From Mytilus galloprovincialis (Eukaryota; Mollusca; Bivalvia; Mytilida; Mytilidae): a stretch of DNA of 64,000 nucleotides. The notes under the pieces are model-generated. The model worked only from the letters and a program-made list of their open reading frames with translations. It did not search any database and was not told where the DNA came from. The DNA is taken from contig NC_134840.1 of NCBI RefSeq assembly GCF_965363235.1, positions 97,972,416-98,036,415 of the forward strand. Direction: 5' to 3'. Positions within the stretch are counted from its first letter, which is position 1. The number at the start of each line of letters is the position of its first letter. The position numbers and the translations under genes were made by a program. Positions 1-12,705 of the stretch are shown here, piece after piece.

Positions 1-619
1 TTTCAGGATTTATATAAGTCTGCTATACCGTGTGATGCGTTTTCACATTCATCACTCGACAACTTCCTGTTTACCGAACACTTGCATATTTTTACACTAT
101 TAATATTATCCACTTGCGGCGGGGGTATCATCAGTGAGCAGTAGCTCGCAGTTTCACTTGTTCTTTCTCTTTGTATGATCACCTAAAGATGTTTAATAAT
201 ACATTACAGTTCAGCTGAATTGTGCTTTTAAATGTCTTCCTCCTATGTTTAGGAAAACATTAGCTTTAACTTATTTCTTATTATGATTCAGGGGTGAATG
301 AACAATTTAAAGGCGAAACTTTATAATGATATTTGATTAATGATAAATTTTCAACAAATTAAGATAAAATGAAAACATAAATTAAAATTGAAATACTTCT
401 TCAGCAAATAATGAATTCATGAAGGAATCTGGTGAATATTATAGACTATAAAAAAAAACTATCAATACTTAAATTCAACAAAAAACATTTTGTCCCTGTT
501 TTCAGAGGTTGTCTGAAATGTTTAAATGCTAAGAAATAGTCATTGTAAGAGTCCTGTTTTCACAGGAAATAGCTATAGTTTTTAATTAAAAGTTGACATT
601 ATCTTTCTTGATATTTTAG
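1..619. other. Non-coding, probably intron of the plus-strand gene
   Basis: AT-rich sequence with no convincing coding exon on either strand. It ends in a polypyrimidine stretch and the AG acceptor at 618-619 that opens the exon at 620, so at least its right part should be intronic. Confidence 0.4.
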
Positions 620-701
620 GCCAAGAAAATTAACACAGAAGATCAACAAGAGGTAGGAATGTTGGAGGTTGAAAAAGACGACCATTACAATGCTGATGAT
701 G
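620..701 (+). CDS. Penultimate coding exon of an unrecognised gene
   Basis: Internal exon of a plus-strand gene whose 5' part lies outside the window. It is flanked by a TTTTAG acceptor and a GGTATGT donor. Of the three frames only one is free of stops; it encodes 27 residues starting AKKINTEDQQ and ending in an acidic stretch (DDHYNADD), and leaves phase 1. That phase joins in frame to the exon at 6,030. The residues are hydrophilic and charged, as in a disordered C-terminal tail. I do not recognise the family, and no domain can be assigned from so little. Exon status rests on splice sites and frame agreement only. Confidence 0.6.
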
Positions 702-1078
702 GTATGTATTACAAGACTTTAGTTTTGAATAGCGAAAAGGGGGTGGGATCAGAAATTGTGAAGTTATAATGGTAAGATGAATATGTCAGAATTTACAGAA
801 CTGAACAAACTTTTTGGTGTTATTTGTCTATGGGAGAGGGATGGTAATAATATCTTATTTATAGCCTGCATATATACCATTGCTTATTTAATATGTTAAC
901 TGTGTCAGTGTCTTGATTAATCAAAAATTCTTTATTAAAAAATTGTTTTTATGATGCATAAAAATATTATTCTTTAAAAGTGATAAAGATATTAACGCTT
1001 ATTTCTTTCAAGATGCACCTTTTTACAAGTAGTCTTCTGAACATTACCAATTTTCTTCTATTAGATATTGTTGTATAT

Positions 1079-1521
1079 GGTCCGAGACCACAATTGTCGT
1101 CCCTTGATTTTCGTTGTTCACAAATATAGTCCCTAGTGTTGACAGTGGGTTACTTGCCATTATTTTTTATACCACTTCCAAATTTATTTCTCTATGTTAA
1201 ATGCCTCAAATTGCAAGAAGGGGGTGAAATTACACTGTAAAAAAATTTGGGTCCTGAATTTTATAGGAAAGTAGTGATTTGGTCCAGTTGAAAAAGGTTA
1301 AAAATTAGCACTTCGGAAGCTGTCAAAAGATTTCAAGATGCCCTAAACATAAAATTGTCCATATTTTGAGTTAGAGGCGATGAAGTTTTCTATAATTTTG
1401 ATATAAAAAAGTAGTAAAACACACTGTAAAAATTTCATTGAGAAAGCGCAGCTGGGATTTTTTTAATTTTCATTTATGTTCTAAAAGAAATGCACTACAA
1501 AATAATTGTTGTCTCGGACCA
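1079..1521. repeat. MITE-like element with TGGTCCGAGAC terminal inverted repeats
   Basis: The left end TGGTCCGAGACCACAATT and the right end, read on the other strand, TGGTCCGAGACAACAATT match over about 18 bp with one difference. The interior is non-coding and AT-rich. No clear target duplication could be fixed, so the superfamily is not assigned. Confidence 0.55.
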
Positions 1522-1767
1522 GTTCATGTCCTACATGAATCAGAATCAAATACAGGGACGGGGCATAAGTTTCTTTGAAATATGACTCAATTGTTTGCCT
1601 ACAACTATAATATCTTAAACTAACCATTCATCAACCCCTTTGTCATTAGTTTATTTAAATGTAACAGCATTATGTTAAAACATTTTTTATCCAGAAACAT
1701 TGAACATGTTTCATCTACCAACCCTAAAGAGTCCCCTTCAAGCTGCAAATTGTATTTGTATAATGCG

Positions 1768-2394
1768 TTAAGGGCATACGATACAGTTTTGATCCTGTAT
1801 TTACAGTTTAATGAAAATTTCCATATAGGCTAGTTTTTGCCTGCATAAATCAAATATGTAATAAAAAATATACCTTCATGAGCTACTTTTTGAGTTAAAT
1901 GAGGTCGAAATTTTGTATACTTGCTCAAAATTTGGATTTGTGGCCGTATTTTCCCTTTCGAAAGAAAGCCATAACTTTTTTGTTTTAAAAGATAAACACA
2001 AATTGTTTTTTGTTAGATAATTTGTAATTTTTGTATTTTATAAGTATCCTAAAAAATTATGCATTTTTTATTCAGAAATAACTCATATTTATCGAATGGT
2101 CATGAATTAAGAAAAAATCGTATTTTTTTGCTGTATATTTATCAAAATTAAAAAAAATCCTCTATTTACAGTTTAATAAAATTTGGTCCACATAATCTCC
2201 CTGCAAAATGAAACAAAATGTCGTTTTAAAAAATAGGGGTCTATGCACTCGTTTTCAAATGAAATCAGTTTGAATGATGAAAAATAGTCGAAAAATGCAT
2301 CTTTTCCCGATATGTCATAGTTTGACGTCGCGAAAATAACATTTTACGTTAGCAACGTCATTACCTCCCCTGTAACTGTATCGTATGCCCTTAA
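1768..2394. mobile_element. Non-autonomous piggyBac-type MITE with TTAA duplication
   Basis: A 619-bp non-coding element at 1,772-2,390. The left end GGGCATACGATACAGTT and the right end AACTGTATCGTATGCCC are perfect inverted repeats, and both sides are flanked by TTAA. TTAA target duplication is the hallmark of piggyBac transposition; the element carries no transposase. A second, decayed copy lies at 14,985-15,514, which confirms it as a repeat family. Confidence 0.8.
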
Positions 2395-4926
2395 ATGCTT
2401 GAAAGCAACCAAAAGAAATTTAAGGTGTTGCATATGATAACACTAAAGTGAGATAACTCTGTAAAAGTCAGCTGAACATTTCAATCACATTCTATTGTTA
2501 AGGAAATATTAAGTTTCTCAATGATCAAAATAAGGATTTGTTAAAGTGCTATATATTCAATGCAAATTATTCCAATAAATTGTGTGGATCAAAGTTTTTG
2601 AAATTTTTGTCAAAGGGTCAAAGTACATATTTTGTGAAAATTAAAAGGCCAAATTCATTTTAGTCAAGGTGTTTAATATCATGCACCTTTTCCAAAATTA
2701 AGCTCTCAAATATGATTTCAGCCAATAAACAATCTACCTAATTGAGGTAAGTTAACTTTTGACACAGTAACTATGGTAACTATATTATTTGTTTGTGACC
2801 TTCAGGAATTGTCAGAAAGATGCTTGACCTTGAATGTTTATGATATGTAAGTTATGGTTTTACAAGAATGGTCAGATCAATATTAAACATTTGCAACTTG
2901 ATACTCTTCCTTTGAAATGTGACAAAAAGTTGAGAATTTTTTCCCCAATGCGTTATAAAAGTTTTATCTATTTGTCAAGAATGTTTTTGTGCTGATTTTT
3001 TTCTAAAATTTGTCATAGAAAACAAATTGTCAAAACATATTTAAATTTATTTTTACTACCAATAGAAATTGCTGTGCCTAAGAATTTCACTTATATATAT
3101 ATATATCTATATCAAGGAGCATTCTTCCCTAGCTCTGTAAACATTTCAGATAATTCTAGGAGTAGTTTACAATTATTTAGTTTTAGTTAAAAAAAAAAAT
3201 GTCATTTAATGTTTTTTCCAGTTGAAAAACATATTTTTTTTTATCTCTAATTCTATATATATTCTTTATTTTTTTTTTCTCTTTGGGTCAAAGGGAGTAT
3301 ATGTTATGAATTTGACATCTCTGTTTTGATAGGAATGAATTATAATTGTTTGATTTCTGTTCTGTTTAAAAAATTTATTTGTTTACTTTGATGCCCCTGA
3401 CTCCCACAATGGTATAACTGTTGGTCAGAATTTCTGACTCAGAAATAGACTAAAGAGACCATACTTCTATTTCCTAGTCACTTTGGGGTTTTGATAAAAG
3501 GAGATCTTGGGTATACAGAGACATTATTATGTCATTTTCATTAACATTAGTCTAAAAAATGATATTTATAGGTGCTAATATAAACACCAAATGACATAGA
3601 AGTTTACAATTAGGTTACTGAAAGGCCTTCAACAATGAGCTAAACTTGTACAGAATAGTAAGCTATAAAAGTTCCTAAAAAGACAATTATAAAATAAATT
3701 CCAGCAAGAAAATTTACAGCCTGATACATCATATGTGATTATATAATTCTCAGTGCTAAAAATACAACATGAAATAATAAAAGTGAAACCATAATCTAAG
3801 TTAGTTGGATGTATTTAAAAAATGCATCCATAAACTTTTTGGAATGTTAGTGGTTAGTGCCATTAGCATAATTGTTCTTGCATGTAAATAAGAAATGGTA
3901 TATATCATCACCTCCTGTTTTACAAATATTTCACAGAACCATAGATTTCAGTTGTTATTTTAATATAATTTGTCCATTCTAAGTTTGAACTCTTACACTG
4001 GTTGAATTTAAGCATGAATTCATAGTTGCATACACTTCTATATATATATTTCGTATTTCACTAATTCATTAAGAGGTTACATTAATGTGTGCTATCTATT
4101 GATTCATTTCACTTATTTGTTGTCGTTGATTTTTAAAAAATTGTTTGTTTCATGTAATTCTCTTTTTGATGAAGAAAATATGATTGTGCAATATTACATT
4201 TAACTTGCAATATGTAACTAACTTTGTGTCAGATGTTTTTGAAGTTGCTGTTTTTTTTGTAAAGACTATTCCATTTAAATATTAGGTGGTACGAGAGGAC
4301 TTCCACCCCTTCCCCTCAACCAACATTTATTTATTTCATTTTAATTTATTTAAGTAATATCCATACATTAAATTATTAAAAAATTAATAAAAAATCACCA
4401 ACCAAAAATCAACCACAAATTTAACTTTCCTAACTTCCCCGAAACCCTACCTTTCCACTCTCCCACCTAAATGAAATAGTTCTTACTTTAGAGGTATATT
4501 GCGCACCTGTAAACATTCTGCTGTTGCATAGATTCATTTAAAAGATACCTTTCACCTGCTATGTATTAGCTGCAAAGTTTTGGAAAATATCATGTCTTAA
4601 AATTGATACAACTAGGGAGTTTTTAATGACAATGACTGATGGCCCTTGCACTGTTGGTGCACAGTTAAAGAAATAGAGCGTCAATGCTCCAGATGGATGT
4701 CATGTACCTATGTTAAAATTCTATTCAATGTGTCTTTTTTTTCAATTGGCATTTATGATTCAATGTTTTAGTATGCAAATTATGATTTCTGGTAATTTTA
4801 CTATCATTTAGTGTTGAAGAAAAGACTTGAGTCAGAATTGGAAAAGTGTGTTCAGATTCAGTGATTTGTCTTCTTGCTAAAACTTCCCTATTAACTAACA
4901 TGTTAAACGTCAATATCTTAAAAAGC

Positions 4927-5016
4927 CATCGTGTAGTACAAAACAAAGGGATTCATATTGATATAGCATTAACATGTCATCGTGTAGTACAAAACAAAGG
5001 GATTCATATTGATATA
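4927..5016. repeat. 51-bp tandem duplication, second copy interrupted
   Basis: The unit beginning CATCGTGTAGTACAAAAC occurs at 4,927 and again at 4,978. The second copy is broken after about 39 bp by the LINE fragment. Its missing end (ATATAGCATTAACATGTCAT) resumes at 5,431. Confidence 0.75.
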
Positions 5017-5430
5017 ATAATAATAATAATAAATTCTTTATTTAAAGAGGGTAAACTCAGTTAGTTACAATAAACTAATCTTCCCTGAGGCCCTCACATA
5101 CAAAATACAATACAATCAAAACAGATATTTACACATAGTTAATTTACAATCATGTAGTTCAATGTATTGTTATTAACATAAGATATAATGCTGTTTAAGA
5201 TGTATACAATGTACATGTAGTCAAAAAATCAAATGAAAATAAAAAATATACAAATACATTGTAGCAAACATTTCTTATCAGGGTTGTGTTAGGTACTTCT
5301 TGATACTTTGCTTAAAGGTAAAAGTGTTTTAGCTTTACGCATTTTGTGTGGTAGTCCATTCCATAATACTGATCCAGAATAAGCAAAGGATTTTCTTAAA
5401 TAGTTCAGCTTTTGGCTTAGGAACTATCAT
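5017..5430 (-). mobile_element. LINE (CR1/Jockey-like) 3' fragment
   Basis: On the minus strand, about 5,420 to 5,290 encodes a typical end of a non-LTR retrotransposon ORF2: KSFAYSGSVLWNGLPHKMR followed by basic residues and IKKYL, with one apparent frame shift. The 3' tail then runs down to an (ATT)n repeat at 5,017-5,032, the tail expected at the 3' end. A related tail sequence (TTTATT..., GGCCCT) is seen at 55,990-56,060. The copy is strongly 5'-truncated and inactive. Confidence 0.7.
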
Positions 5431-5976
5431 ATATAGCATTAACATGTCATTGTTCTGAATGTGCTTTTTCTGTTTGAAATTTGGCATCTAACATCCATCA
5501 AGACATCATTTTTAAGAACTGCCTGTGTGTTGGTATTAACGTTTTAATCAAAATATTAGTCACCTAGATTCATCTTTAAAAATATCAAACTCCAACCCAT
5601 GAATTTGAGATTTTCCATTAACAAAAAAATCATACATTTATAATGATTTTAAATACTTTTATCAGTGTCAAAATATCAATTGATCAATAAAGTTTATAGT
5701 GAGAACAAGGCACTGTAAATTCTTTATTATTCCTGGAATACCAACTTTTGTGAAATAATTGAGATGGGTAAAATACAATTTTTCTAGTGGTTTTACTACA
5801 GATTTTGGCACATCTACCAAATCAAATATCCACGATAAAATATAAGTTTTCCTCAATCCCTGAAAACTAGAATCAATGAAAATAAATGAACACACATTCA
5901 TCTTTTTTTTTCTAAATTAAACATAGTCTTAAATAAACTTTTTTGTTATACTTAACAATCCTTCATGTTTTAACAG

Positions 5977-5999
5977 AGACACGGCTGAATGGAGATTGA
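5977..5999 (+). other. Possible alternative last-exon start with an early stop
   Basis: A TTTTAACAG acceptor at 5,968-5,976 precedes sequence resembling the start of the true last exon: both contain GGCTGAATGGAGAT. Spliced from 701 it reads seven residues (ETRLNGD) and then TGA, against A-DSWLNGDD for the acceptor at 6,029. It looks like a local duplication of the exon start that could give a shortened C terminus. Whether it is used is unknown. Confidence 0.35.
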
Positions 6000-6029
6000 T
6001 CAATACTTAATAGTACTTTATATTTTCAG

Positions 6030-6256
6030 CGGATTCATGGCTGAATGGAGATGATAATAATAATGACAATCCATCAGAGCCTGGTGACAGAGTCTATAAT
6101 GGCCGAACAAGTCCGTCTAAAAACACGAATCATAGAGAGTGTCCTCCAAGTGCTTCAACTGTTGATAGTTATGACAATGCTTATAATCGTAAAACAAGTG
6201 GTAAAACTCGTGCAGAACAGATAAATTCACAAACTGACGATTTCTTTGACTCTTGA
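6030..6256 (+). CDS. Last coding exon of an unrecognised gene
   Basis: It opens at a TTTTCAG acceptor in the phase left by the exon at 620-701 and runs 75 codons to TGA at 6,254-6,256. The encoded tail is rich in Asn, Asp, Ser, Thr and basic residues, with no hydrophobic core. It starts with DSWLNGDDNNND and ends with a conspicuous acidic-aromatic TDDFFDS. Such a tail is probably disordered; an end like DDFFDS could be a short binding motif, but that is speculation. The parent protein cannot be named from these about 100 residues. It is plus-strand and stands alone; the nearest other genes are on the minus strand more than 14 kb away. Confidence 0.6.
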
Positions 6257-6806
6257 TGACAAGATTCTTGCTATATATAGTCATGTGACTTTGTTCAGTA
6301 GATAGTATCTCAAAGGTTTTGGCCTGTTTCTCTGTGTCATATTTCATAGTATAACTAGTGATGCAGGTACATGTAGTACCCTACAATTGATGTTAATTAA
6401 GTCATTATCACTCGTTCACACTTGGGTGGGCCAACAATTCTGTAAAACTCAAAGTTTACACACACAAAGTCATGTGCCTTCAAATTGGGTCAGACTTGTC
6501 CGGCTTTTTTTTATAATTAGTTTAACACTTGTATCTATATAAATATATGTAGAATCTTGGAAAAATAAGTTATTAAAGATTTGTTTTCATTACTTTTGAC
6601 AAAATCGTTTTAAACTTGAGTAGGAGGTTCCATGTTGTGTTGGTTGGAAATGTCATAATCCACACATGGTGTAGTGCATGGGTAGTCTGACTGATCTAGT
6701 ATTGTTATCATCATTTATATTTTTCTACAATTTGTTCATACTTTTATATTTTGTAGGTTTTTTATACAAATGTTGTTACTGTAAATTCAGGAATTATTAA
6801 TATAAA

Positions 6807-6812
6807 AATAAA
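6807..6812 (+). promoter_or_regulatory. Candidate poly(A) signal AATAAA
   Basis: A canonical AATAAA 550 bp after the stop at 6,256. It would give a 3' UTR of ordinary length. It also lies beside a dispersed repeat, so it may be incidental. Confidence 0.35.
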
Positions 6813-9800
6813 GAGATGTGGTATGGTAGTCAATAAGACAACTATTCATCAGAACAAATATTATTGCAGTTGTTGATCAAATCAGATAAAAAAAATGTGA
6901 TAACAGGATAAATCACTGAAAAAATAAAAATTAATGATGTATTGACAATGTTCAGTGCAATATGTAGTACAATACTTTTCCTGTCTCATTAATTGCAAAA
7001 TATTCTGAATTTACAGTAATAAATGATAATTACTGAATTTATATGTCTATGTGAAAGAGTTCATCAGTGTTCTTTTTACTTAGTTTTGTTAGCATGAATT
7101 ATAAATTGATATTGTCAATTATATTTATAAAATATTTAATGTAATTGTTGATGCAGGTCCAGAATTAGTTGTTTTTACATTGACAATTTTCAATTCCATT
7201 TATGTCTTTCATATCTATAATAGCATGTTTAGATAATGAATGCGACTAGAGGTATTATTTGCACTTTTTCATCAGATAAAATTTGTATGCTACAATGAAT
7301 AGTATAGTTCTTTAGACTTCTTATGCTTCTAACTAGAATTTGTTGGTTTTACTTTTTGAATTTAAGATAAAAAAAACAATTTCATTTCAATGGCTTTTGA
7401 TCCCTCCAATTTTACTCCATTTATAAAAACAACATTTGAATAATGTAGAAAAGAAGAGTTTCCTGTTTTATCCATAAAATTCCATTTAAATTTTATGAAC
7501 TTGTTAACCAGATACTCAAACTAAAAGCATATAAGAATGTCAGTTGAAGGAATTTTAAAACACAAAAAGATTCCACGCCAGTGAATTTCACAAATCTTGC
7601 CATACAGGTAAAATATTTATATACCACAAAATGTCTAGTCCTTATGTTCAGGTTTATTTATGGAAAATGCATTGGATATTTTGTTAACCTGTAGGTATGG
7701 TTTTTATATTGTGGCATTATATGTGGCTGTCTCATTTACATTTATATCAAACATATTTACACTTATTTCTCTCAATTACAATAAATAATAAATTCTTCAG
7801 CATATTAAAAGGAGCATTACATAGAAGTTATATATTCATAATGTATTTATTGAAAATTATCAAATATAATTAAGTTATGAAAACAGAGACTGTACTTTAT
7901 ATACTTTAAATTCAGATTTGTTTTGTGTTTATTTTTGTGATTGTTTCTCATTAGCATAAAAATTAAACCAAGACTTGAAAATCCTCCTTTGAAATAATGT
8001 TCTAAGAACTAATAATGCAAATATCAATAAACAGGATGCTTATGATAGTAAAAGAATTTCAGGAATTTCTGAATATGGGTGTCAGACCATCAATTCAAAA
8101 TCCCTTTATATTCTACCAACCTTATCAGTTTTAACTGCTCTCTAAATATTTTACCCTTAGTAAAACTTCAGGAAAACCATGCATGTCCATAATCGTACAT
8201 GAATTAAATTTCTTCAAGCCAAATTATTTTATGTAAGTGAAGCAAGATGTTTGAAGTCTCTTTCAAATAAAAAAAAAACATACTGATAATCTACATTTAA
8301 AATACTATTTAGTGCAGCTACCTGAAATTCATGCACAAGTAATTTTGGGCTCTTAATGATTAAAATATATTTCCCAAACAGAAATAGTTACATTCATGTA
8401 AATTTGTTAGCTTTATTAAGTAAGCAAAAATATTAAAAGCACCATTTTTGTCAGAGAGTAGGACTACTTTTATGTTGGTGAATTGTTAGCCTGATACCTT
8501 TATTAAAATAGAGTGATGATAGTAATATGCTCAGTGATAATTAGATGTGTTCATATTGGTCGGGTTTTGATATTTTTTACTTTATCATTTAGATCTACCA
8601 TTAATTTAGATAGATTAGATATAATGCTAGGCTTAACTGAGGTGCTGGATGGGGTTTACAGAACAGAGGCTCTTAAAATATTGAAAATAAAAAAATGAGT
8701 GAAGGAAGAGTTAAAAAAGATTAATCAGGTGCAATATTATATAGAATAACTGAAAAATAAAGAATTAGGTAATACTATGCTGATTATGGAAATTAATGAA
8801 GTACAACATAAAGAATTTATAAAATTATGGTAAAATAGTTTTCACAAGAATTTTAAAGAATAAAAATTATTTATAAAGACAAGATAAATACAGCAATACA
8901 AAAAAAGAACACAGAAATGTAGCACTCCCCATCCAGACCCTATTAATTTGCAGGGGTTTGATGTGAATGATTAGACAATTGTAGTATTTGGTTGAAATAT
9001 ATAATCAGTATTGATGAATAGCCAAATTTTGTGAAATAGGTTATAGTACCTGTTAAAAAGGTGATATGTAATTTTAATTTCTCTTTATACCATATGTGAC
9101 CATGTCAAGGTGTTGTGTTCTTTATTTTATTTAACAACCATTTTTGACCATTAGAATTGTGGCTTTTTTTCAATAATAAAATTAAATGAAATGTAAATTT
9201 ATTCTACTATAATGAAATGAACTGTTAACTCTAGACTACTATTCAAGAAAAAGGACAGAATGTTTTTCATTGTTAAGCAAATACTTCTTGGAAATGTCGA
9301 ATCTGCACAAAATAGAGGTCATAAGTTTTGATTTCATTTATATTAAAGTTCCTATTCAAAAATTAAAAAATAATTTAAATTGAATTGTGTAGATCTATTA
9401 AATAGTTTTGCCGGGTTTTAACCTGAAAATTAGATTTATATTGAAGTACTAGTACATTATATGATTATTGCAGTTATATTTGAAAGAAGAAATGTATATA
9501 TATCACCTTATTTATTATCTGTTCATTTAGTATTGTAAACAATACATGTATATTCATCAGTATTATGAAAAAACATAGATTTATCATTTAGATTAATTAG
9601 TGTTTGGATGTAGTGTATATAAGAAAGGCAACTCTTTAAAAGCAACACATAAAAGGATTTTTGATTTGCAATTACTAAAAATCTGTCCAGGTTGTTAATG
9701 TTTTATTTCTATTAGTGACCTTGCTTATTTTTAAGACTTCTTTTTTTTTGCCAAGTATTGGTTCACTAGACTTTAAAATTTCTCATGTTTTTATTATAGA

Positions 9801-11475
9801 AATGCAAAAAAGCTTAATTTGAAATAGAATCCCAAGTTAAACAAAATTATTAAGATATTGTACAACACATTCAGTATCAGCTGTATACTTAATCATTAGA
9901 AATGTATAAGTGAATCATTCCACACACAAAAGATATCCTGAGTGCATACAGAGGTCAGCATGTCGAGGGAAATCCCTATATCCATATTGAAATATCAAGT
10001 GATACCTTTGACTGTCTGTCCATCTTTCGATCTTTCAGTACATCCTGTTCATCCCAGAAGTATTTCACATTATATGATCCAAACTTGAGCAGAGGCATTC
10101 ATGTCCTCACACACATTCTTCTTTTATATTATAACGATTTTGTGTACATTTATATTTGTCCTCCCTTACATAATTAAGAGTAACAAGTAAATCACCTAAT
10201 GTTAAGATTTTACAACTCCCCACCATCATATACAAATATTCAGGGTAATATGAAATTTTAGGTATTTTTATATACATATATGAATTTTGAAAAATTAAAA
10301 ATAATACAGTCTTAGATTAGGGGATAATTTGAAGATGCCTGACTGACAATTTTGGACCCTAATTTATTCATCACAGTGTTCTAGAAGTTCTTATTAATGT
10401 TATATGAAACCGATCATAGATGATGGTAGTTGTTTAGTGCTTATGAAACCATGGCTTATCTACATCACATTTTGCCTTAAATGAGAATAATAGTTATGAG
10501 ATTGTTAGTAATTTAGTTATAATCAAATGTATCCATTTTAAATTTCACAATGGTTTGTATTTTTACAATCTTCAAAAATTGGAAAAACCATAGTTACACT
10601 CTCTTAGATCACCTGTAATTCATGAAAGGAAAAGGTGTGATAGTACAAATTTACTTGCAGCATCAATTTGAAAATAAGGTATTGTAAATATAGCACCAAA
10701 CTCAATGGTCAAAGGGTTTTCACAGTCATCCCTGTATTAACTGATTGTCCTGTGATATGACTGGCTGGCAATAAATATTGCTATTTTTTGCAAAAGGTAG
10801 TAATCAAAGATTATAATGATGTTTTGATCCACTGAACAAAGAAGGCTCGGAAGCAAACCTATTTTTTTCTATTATACATTCAACTATAGTCACTTTAAAA
10901 ATCTAAACCCATTGCTCATTATAACTTTCTCTTATTTTATATTCAAAGTTAAATTTTTCATGGTATAAAGGAATAAAGGATCTACTTCTAGAAATTGAAT
11001 TTTAGGAACAAATTAATTTATTCATTAAACTGGTACCAAGTATTTGTTTTACATTGTTTTGCACAGTATTCAGAAGAACCAGTCTATGTTTGTTAATGTT
11101 GTTTAACTGAACCAGTATTTATTTCTCTGTGATATGTATTGTTTGTTTCTTCAAATTTTATAAACGATTTATTTATAGCACACACACATAGATTTATATA
11201 ATTTTCTTTTTTGTATATATTTGTACATTTAAGGAGAAATATGTTTGCAGATTTTTTGGCGATATAGTTTATGAAATAGATTATAGAATTGTTGAAAGTG
11301 TATGTATGTTTTCATTCCAATAAAAAAAATGCTGATGCTTGTTGATATTTAGTAAAAAATTTTGTGATGCTTTCCATACAAATTCCCAATAAAATTAATT
11401 CTAGATCATTAGAATAGAATTTCTATAAATGAACAGTGATATAATGTCCACTGCCACACATATTTCTCCTGTCCA
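6813..11475. other. AT-rich stretch without supported genes
   Basis: I see no exon with consistent coding frame and splice sites here, nor a clear mobile element. Short ORFs such as 8,513-8,698 have no family resemblance. A dispersed repeat tail related to the GATGTGG...AGACAACT family lies near 6,813-6,855. Confidence 0.5.
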
Positions 11476-11880
11476 AAGGCCTATATTATAAGGAGGATTA
11501 CGTGGAATGATTGCTAATAAAGCAACTATCTTCTAGAGACAGCAGGACATGGGTGTATGCTTAAAAAGTAAAATCACAAAAATACTGAACCCTGAGGAAA
11601 ATTCAGAACTAAAAGTCCCTAATCATATGGCAAAATCAAAAGCTCTATCACATCAAACCAATTGATAACAACTGTCATCTTCCAGACTTGGTACAAGCAT
11701 TTTCATATGTAGAAAATGGTGGATTGAACCTGGTTTTAATCACAGGTCACCATAGAACCTAAATCAATGAGCAAAACTCATACTATATATGATAATATAA
11801 TAACCTATAAGATGCTCTGACATGACAATGGATATACGTTTGACGACAAAACCCAACAGTTTCATTTATGAATAAACAAA
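11476..11880 (+). repeat. Dispersed bivalve-type repeat
   Basis: Contains segments that recur elsewhere in the window: AGTAAAATCACAAAAATACTG, a segment around AAATGGCAAAATCAAAAGC, and GGTGGATTGAACCTGG (compare 51,830-52,220 in the same orientation, and 42,110-42,540, 43,200-43,510 and 57,790-57,960 reversed). Non-coding. Confidence 0.6.
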
Positions 11881-12539
11881 CGAAAAATATATATCACAAA
11901 CATCAACCAATGAAAGCAACTGACCTCAACTTAGGAAAAATACTTAAAACTGAATACATGGTAAGAAATATAAAAGGCTATTTTAACCGGAATTGTACAT
12001 TCCACTCCATAATAATAAGGTTGGGCCAAACATTTTAAAGGACGCTCAACCCTCGCTAACCTGGGAAAGTGTGTACTTTTCTTTTAATATTTAAAATAAT
12101 TCTGGTATTTGAGCACCTTGCTATTATCAGTATAAATGTAATTTGAAGGTTGTAACCAAAAGTTATAACAACAAATTTACTAACCGAGACATTGCTGATC
12201 ACTTCTTTGTGAATTTCATAAAATTTAGACTTAAATATAAATAGATAATTTTCTTCAAAATCTACATTTACAAGGAAAAGCTTCCATATAAAAATATTAA
12301 TGATAAACAATAAAACAACTCTGCACTTTAGACCAAATGACATAGAAGAAGGCAATGATAGTTCACCATACGAACTATAACGATGAGTAAATCCCATATC
12401 GCATATCAAGCTATTAAAGACACAAAAAGGAATATATAAAACAAGATTACAAGAAAACTAACAGCCTGATTATGTACAACACAACACACAAAACAAGTAT
12501 GATGAACAACATCAAACAACAGACACACGCAGAATCTCA

Positions 12540-12705
12540 TAGCGCTCAGCTGATATTCAGGATCAATATTTTAGATAGTTTTGGTCCTCAATGCTCTTCA
12601 ACTTCGTACTCTATTTGGCCTTTTAAACATTTTTTGATTCGAGCGTCACCGATGAGTCTTTTGTAGACGAAATGCCCGTTAATCCTGGTATCTATGATGA
12701 GTTTA
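12540..12705 (+). repeat. Dispersed repeat (GTCACCGATGAGTCTT family)
   Basis: Shares TCAATGCTCTTCAACTTCGT and GCGTCACCGATGAGTCTTTT with 16,050-16,165 and, more distantly, with 41,905-42,010. No coding content. Confidence 0.55.

Larger units (their letters stand above)
702..6029 (+). other. Intron of the plus-strand gene, with repeats
   Basis: A 5.3 kb intron with a GTATGT donor at 702 and a TTTTCAG acceptor at 6,023-6,029. It contains two TIR-bounded elements, a tandem duplication and a minus-strand LINE fragment (listed separately), plus AT-rich sequence including a short (TA)n run near 3,092. No other coding exon was found in it. Confidence 0.5.

Noticed and set aside
12056..12409. 117-codon minus-strand ORF
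   Set aside because: Low-complexity hydrophobic translation in AT-rich DNA, no motif, no poly(A) or splice context.
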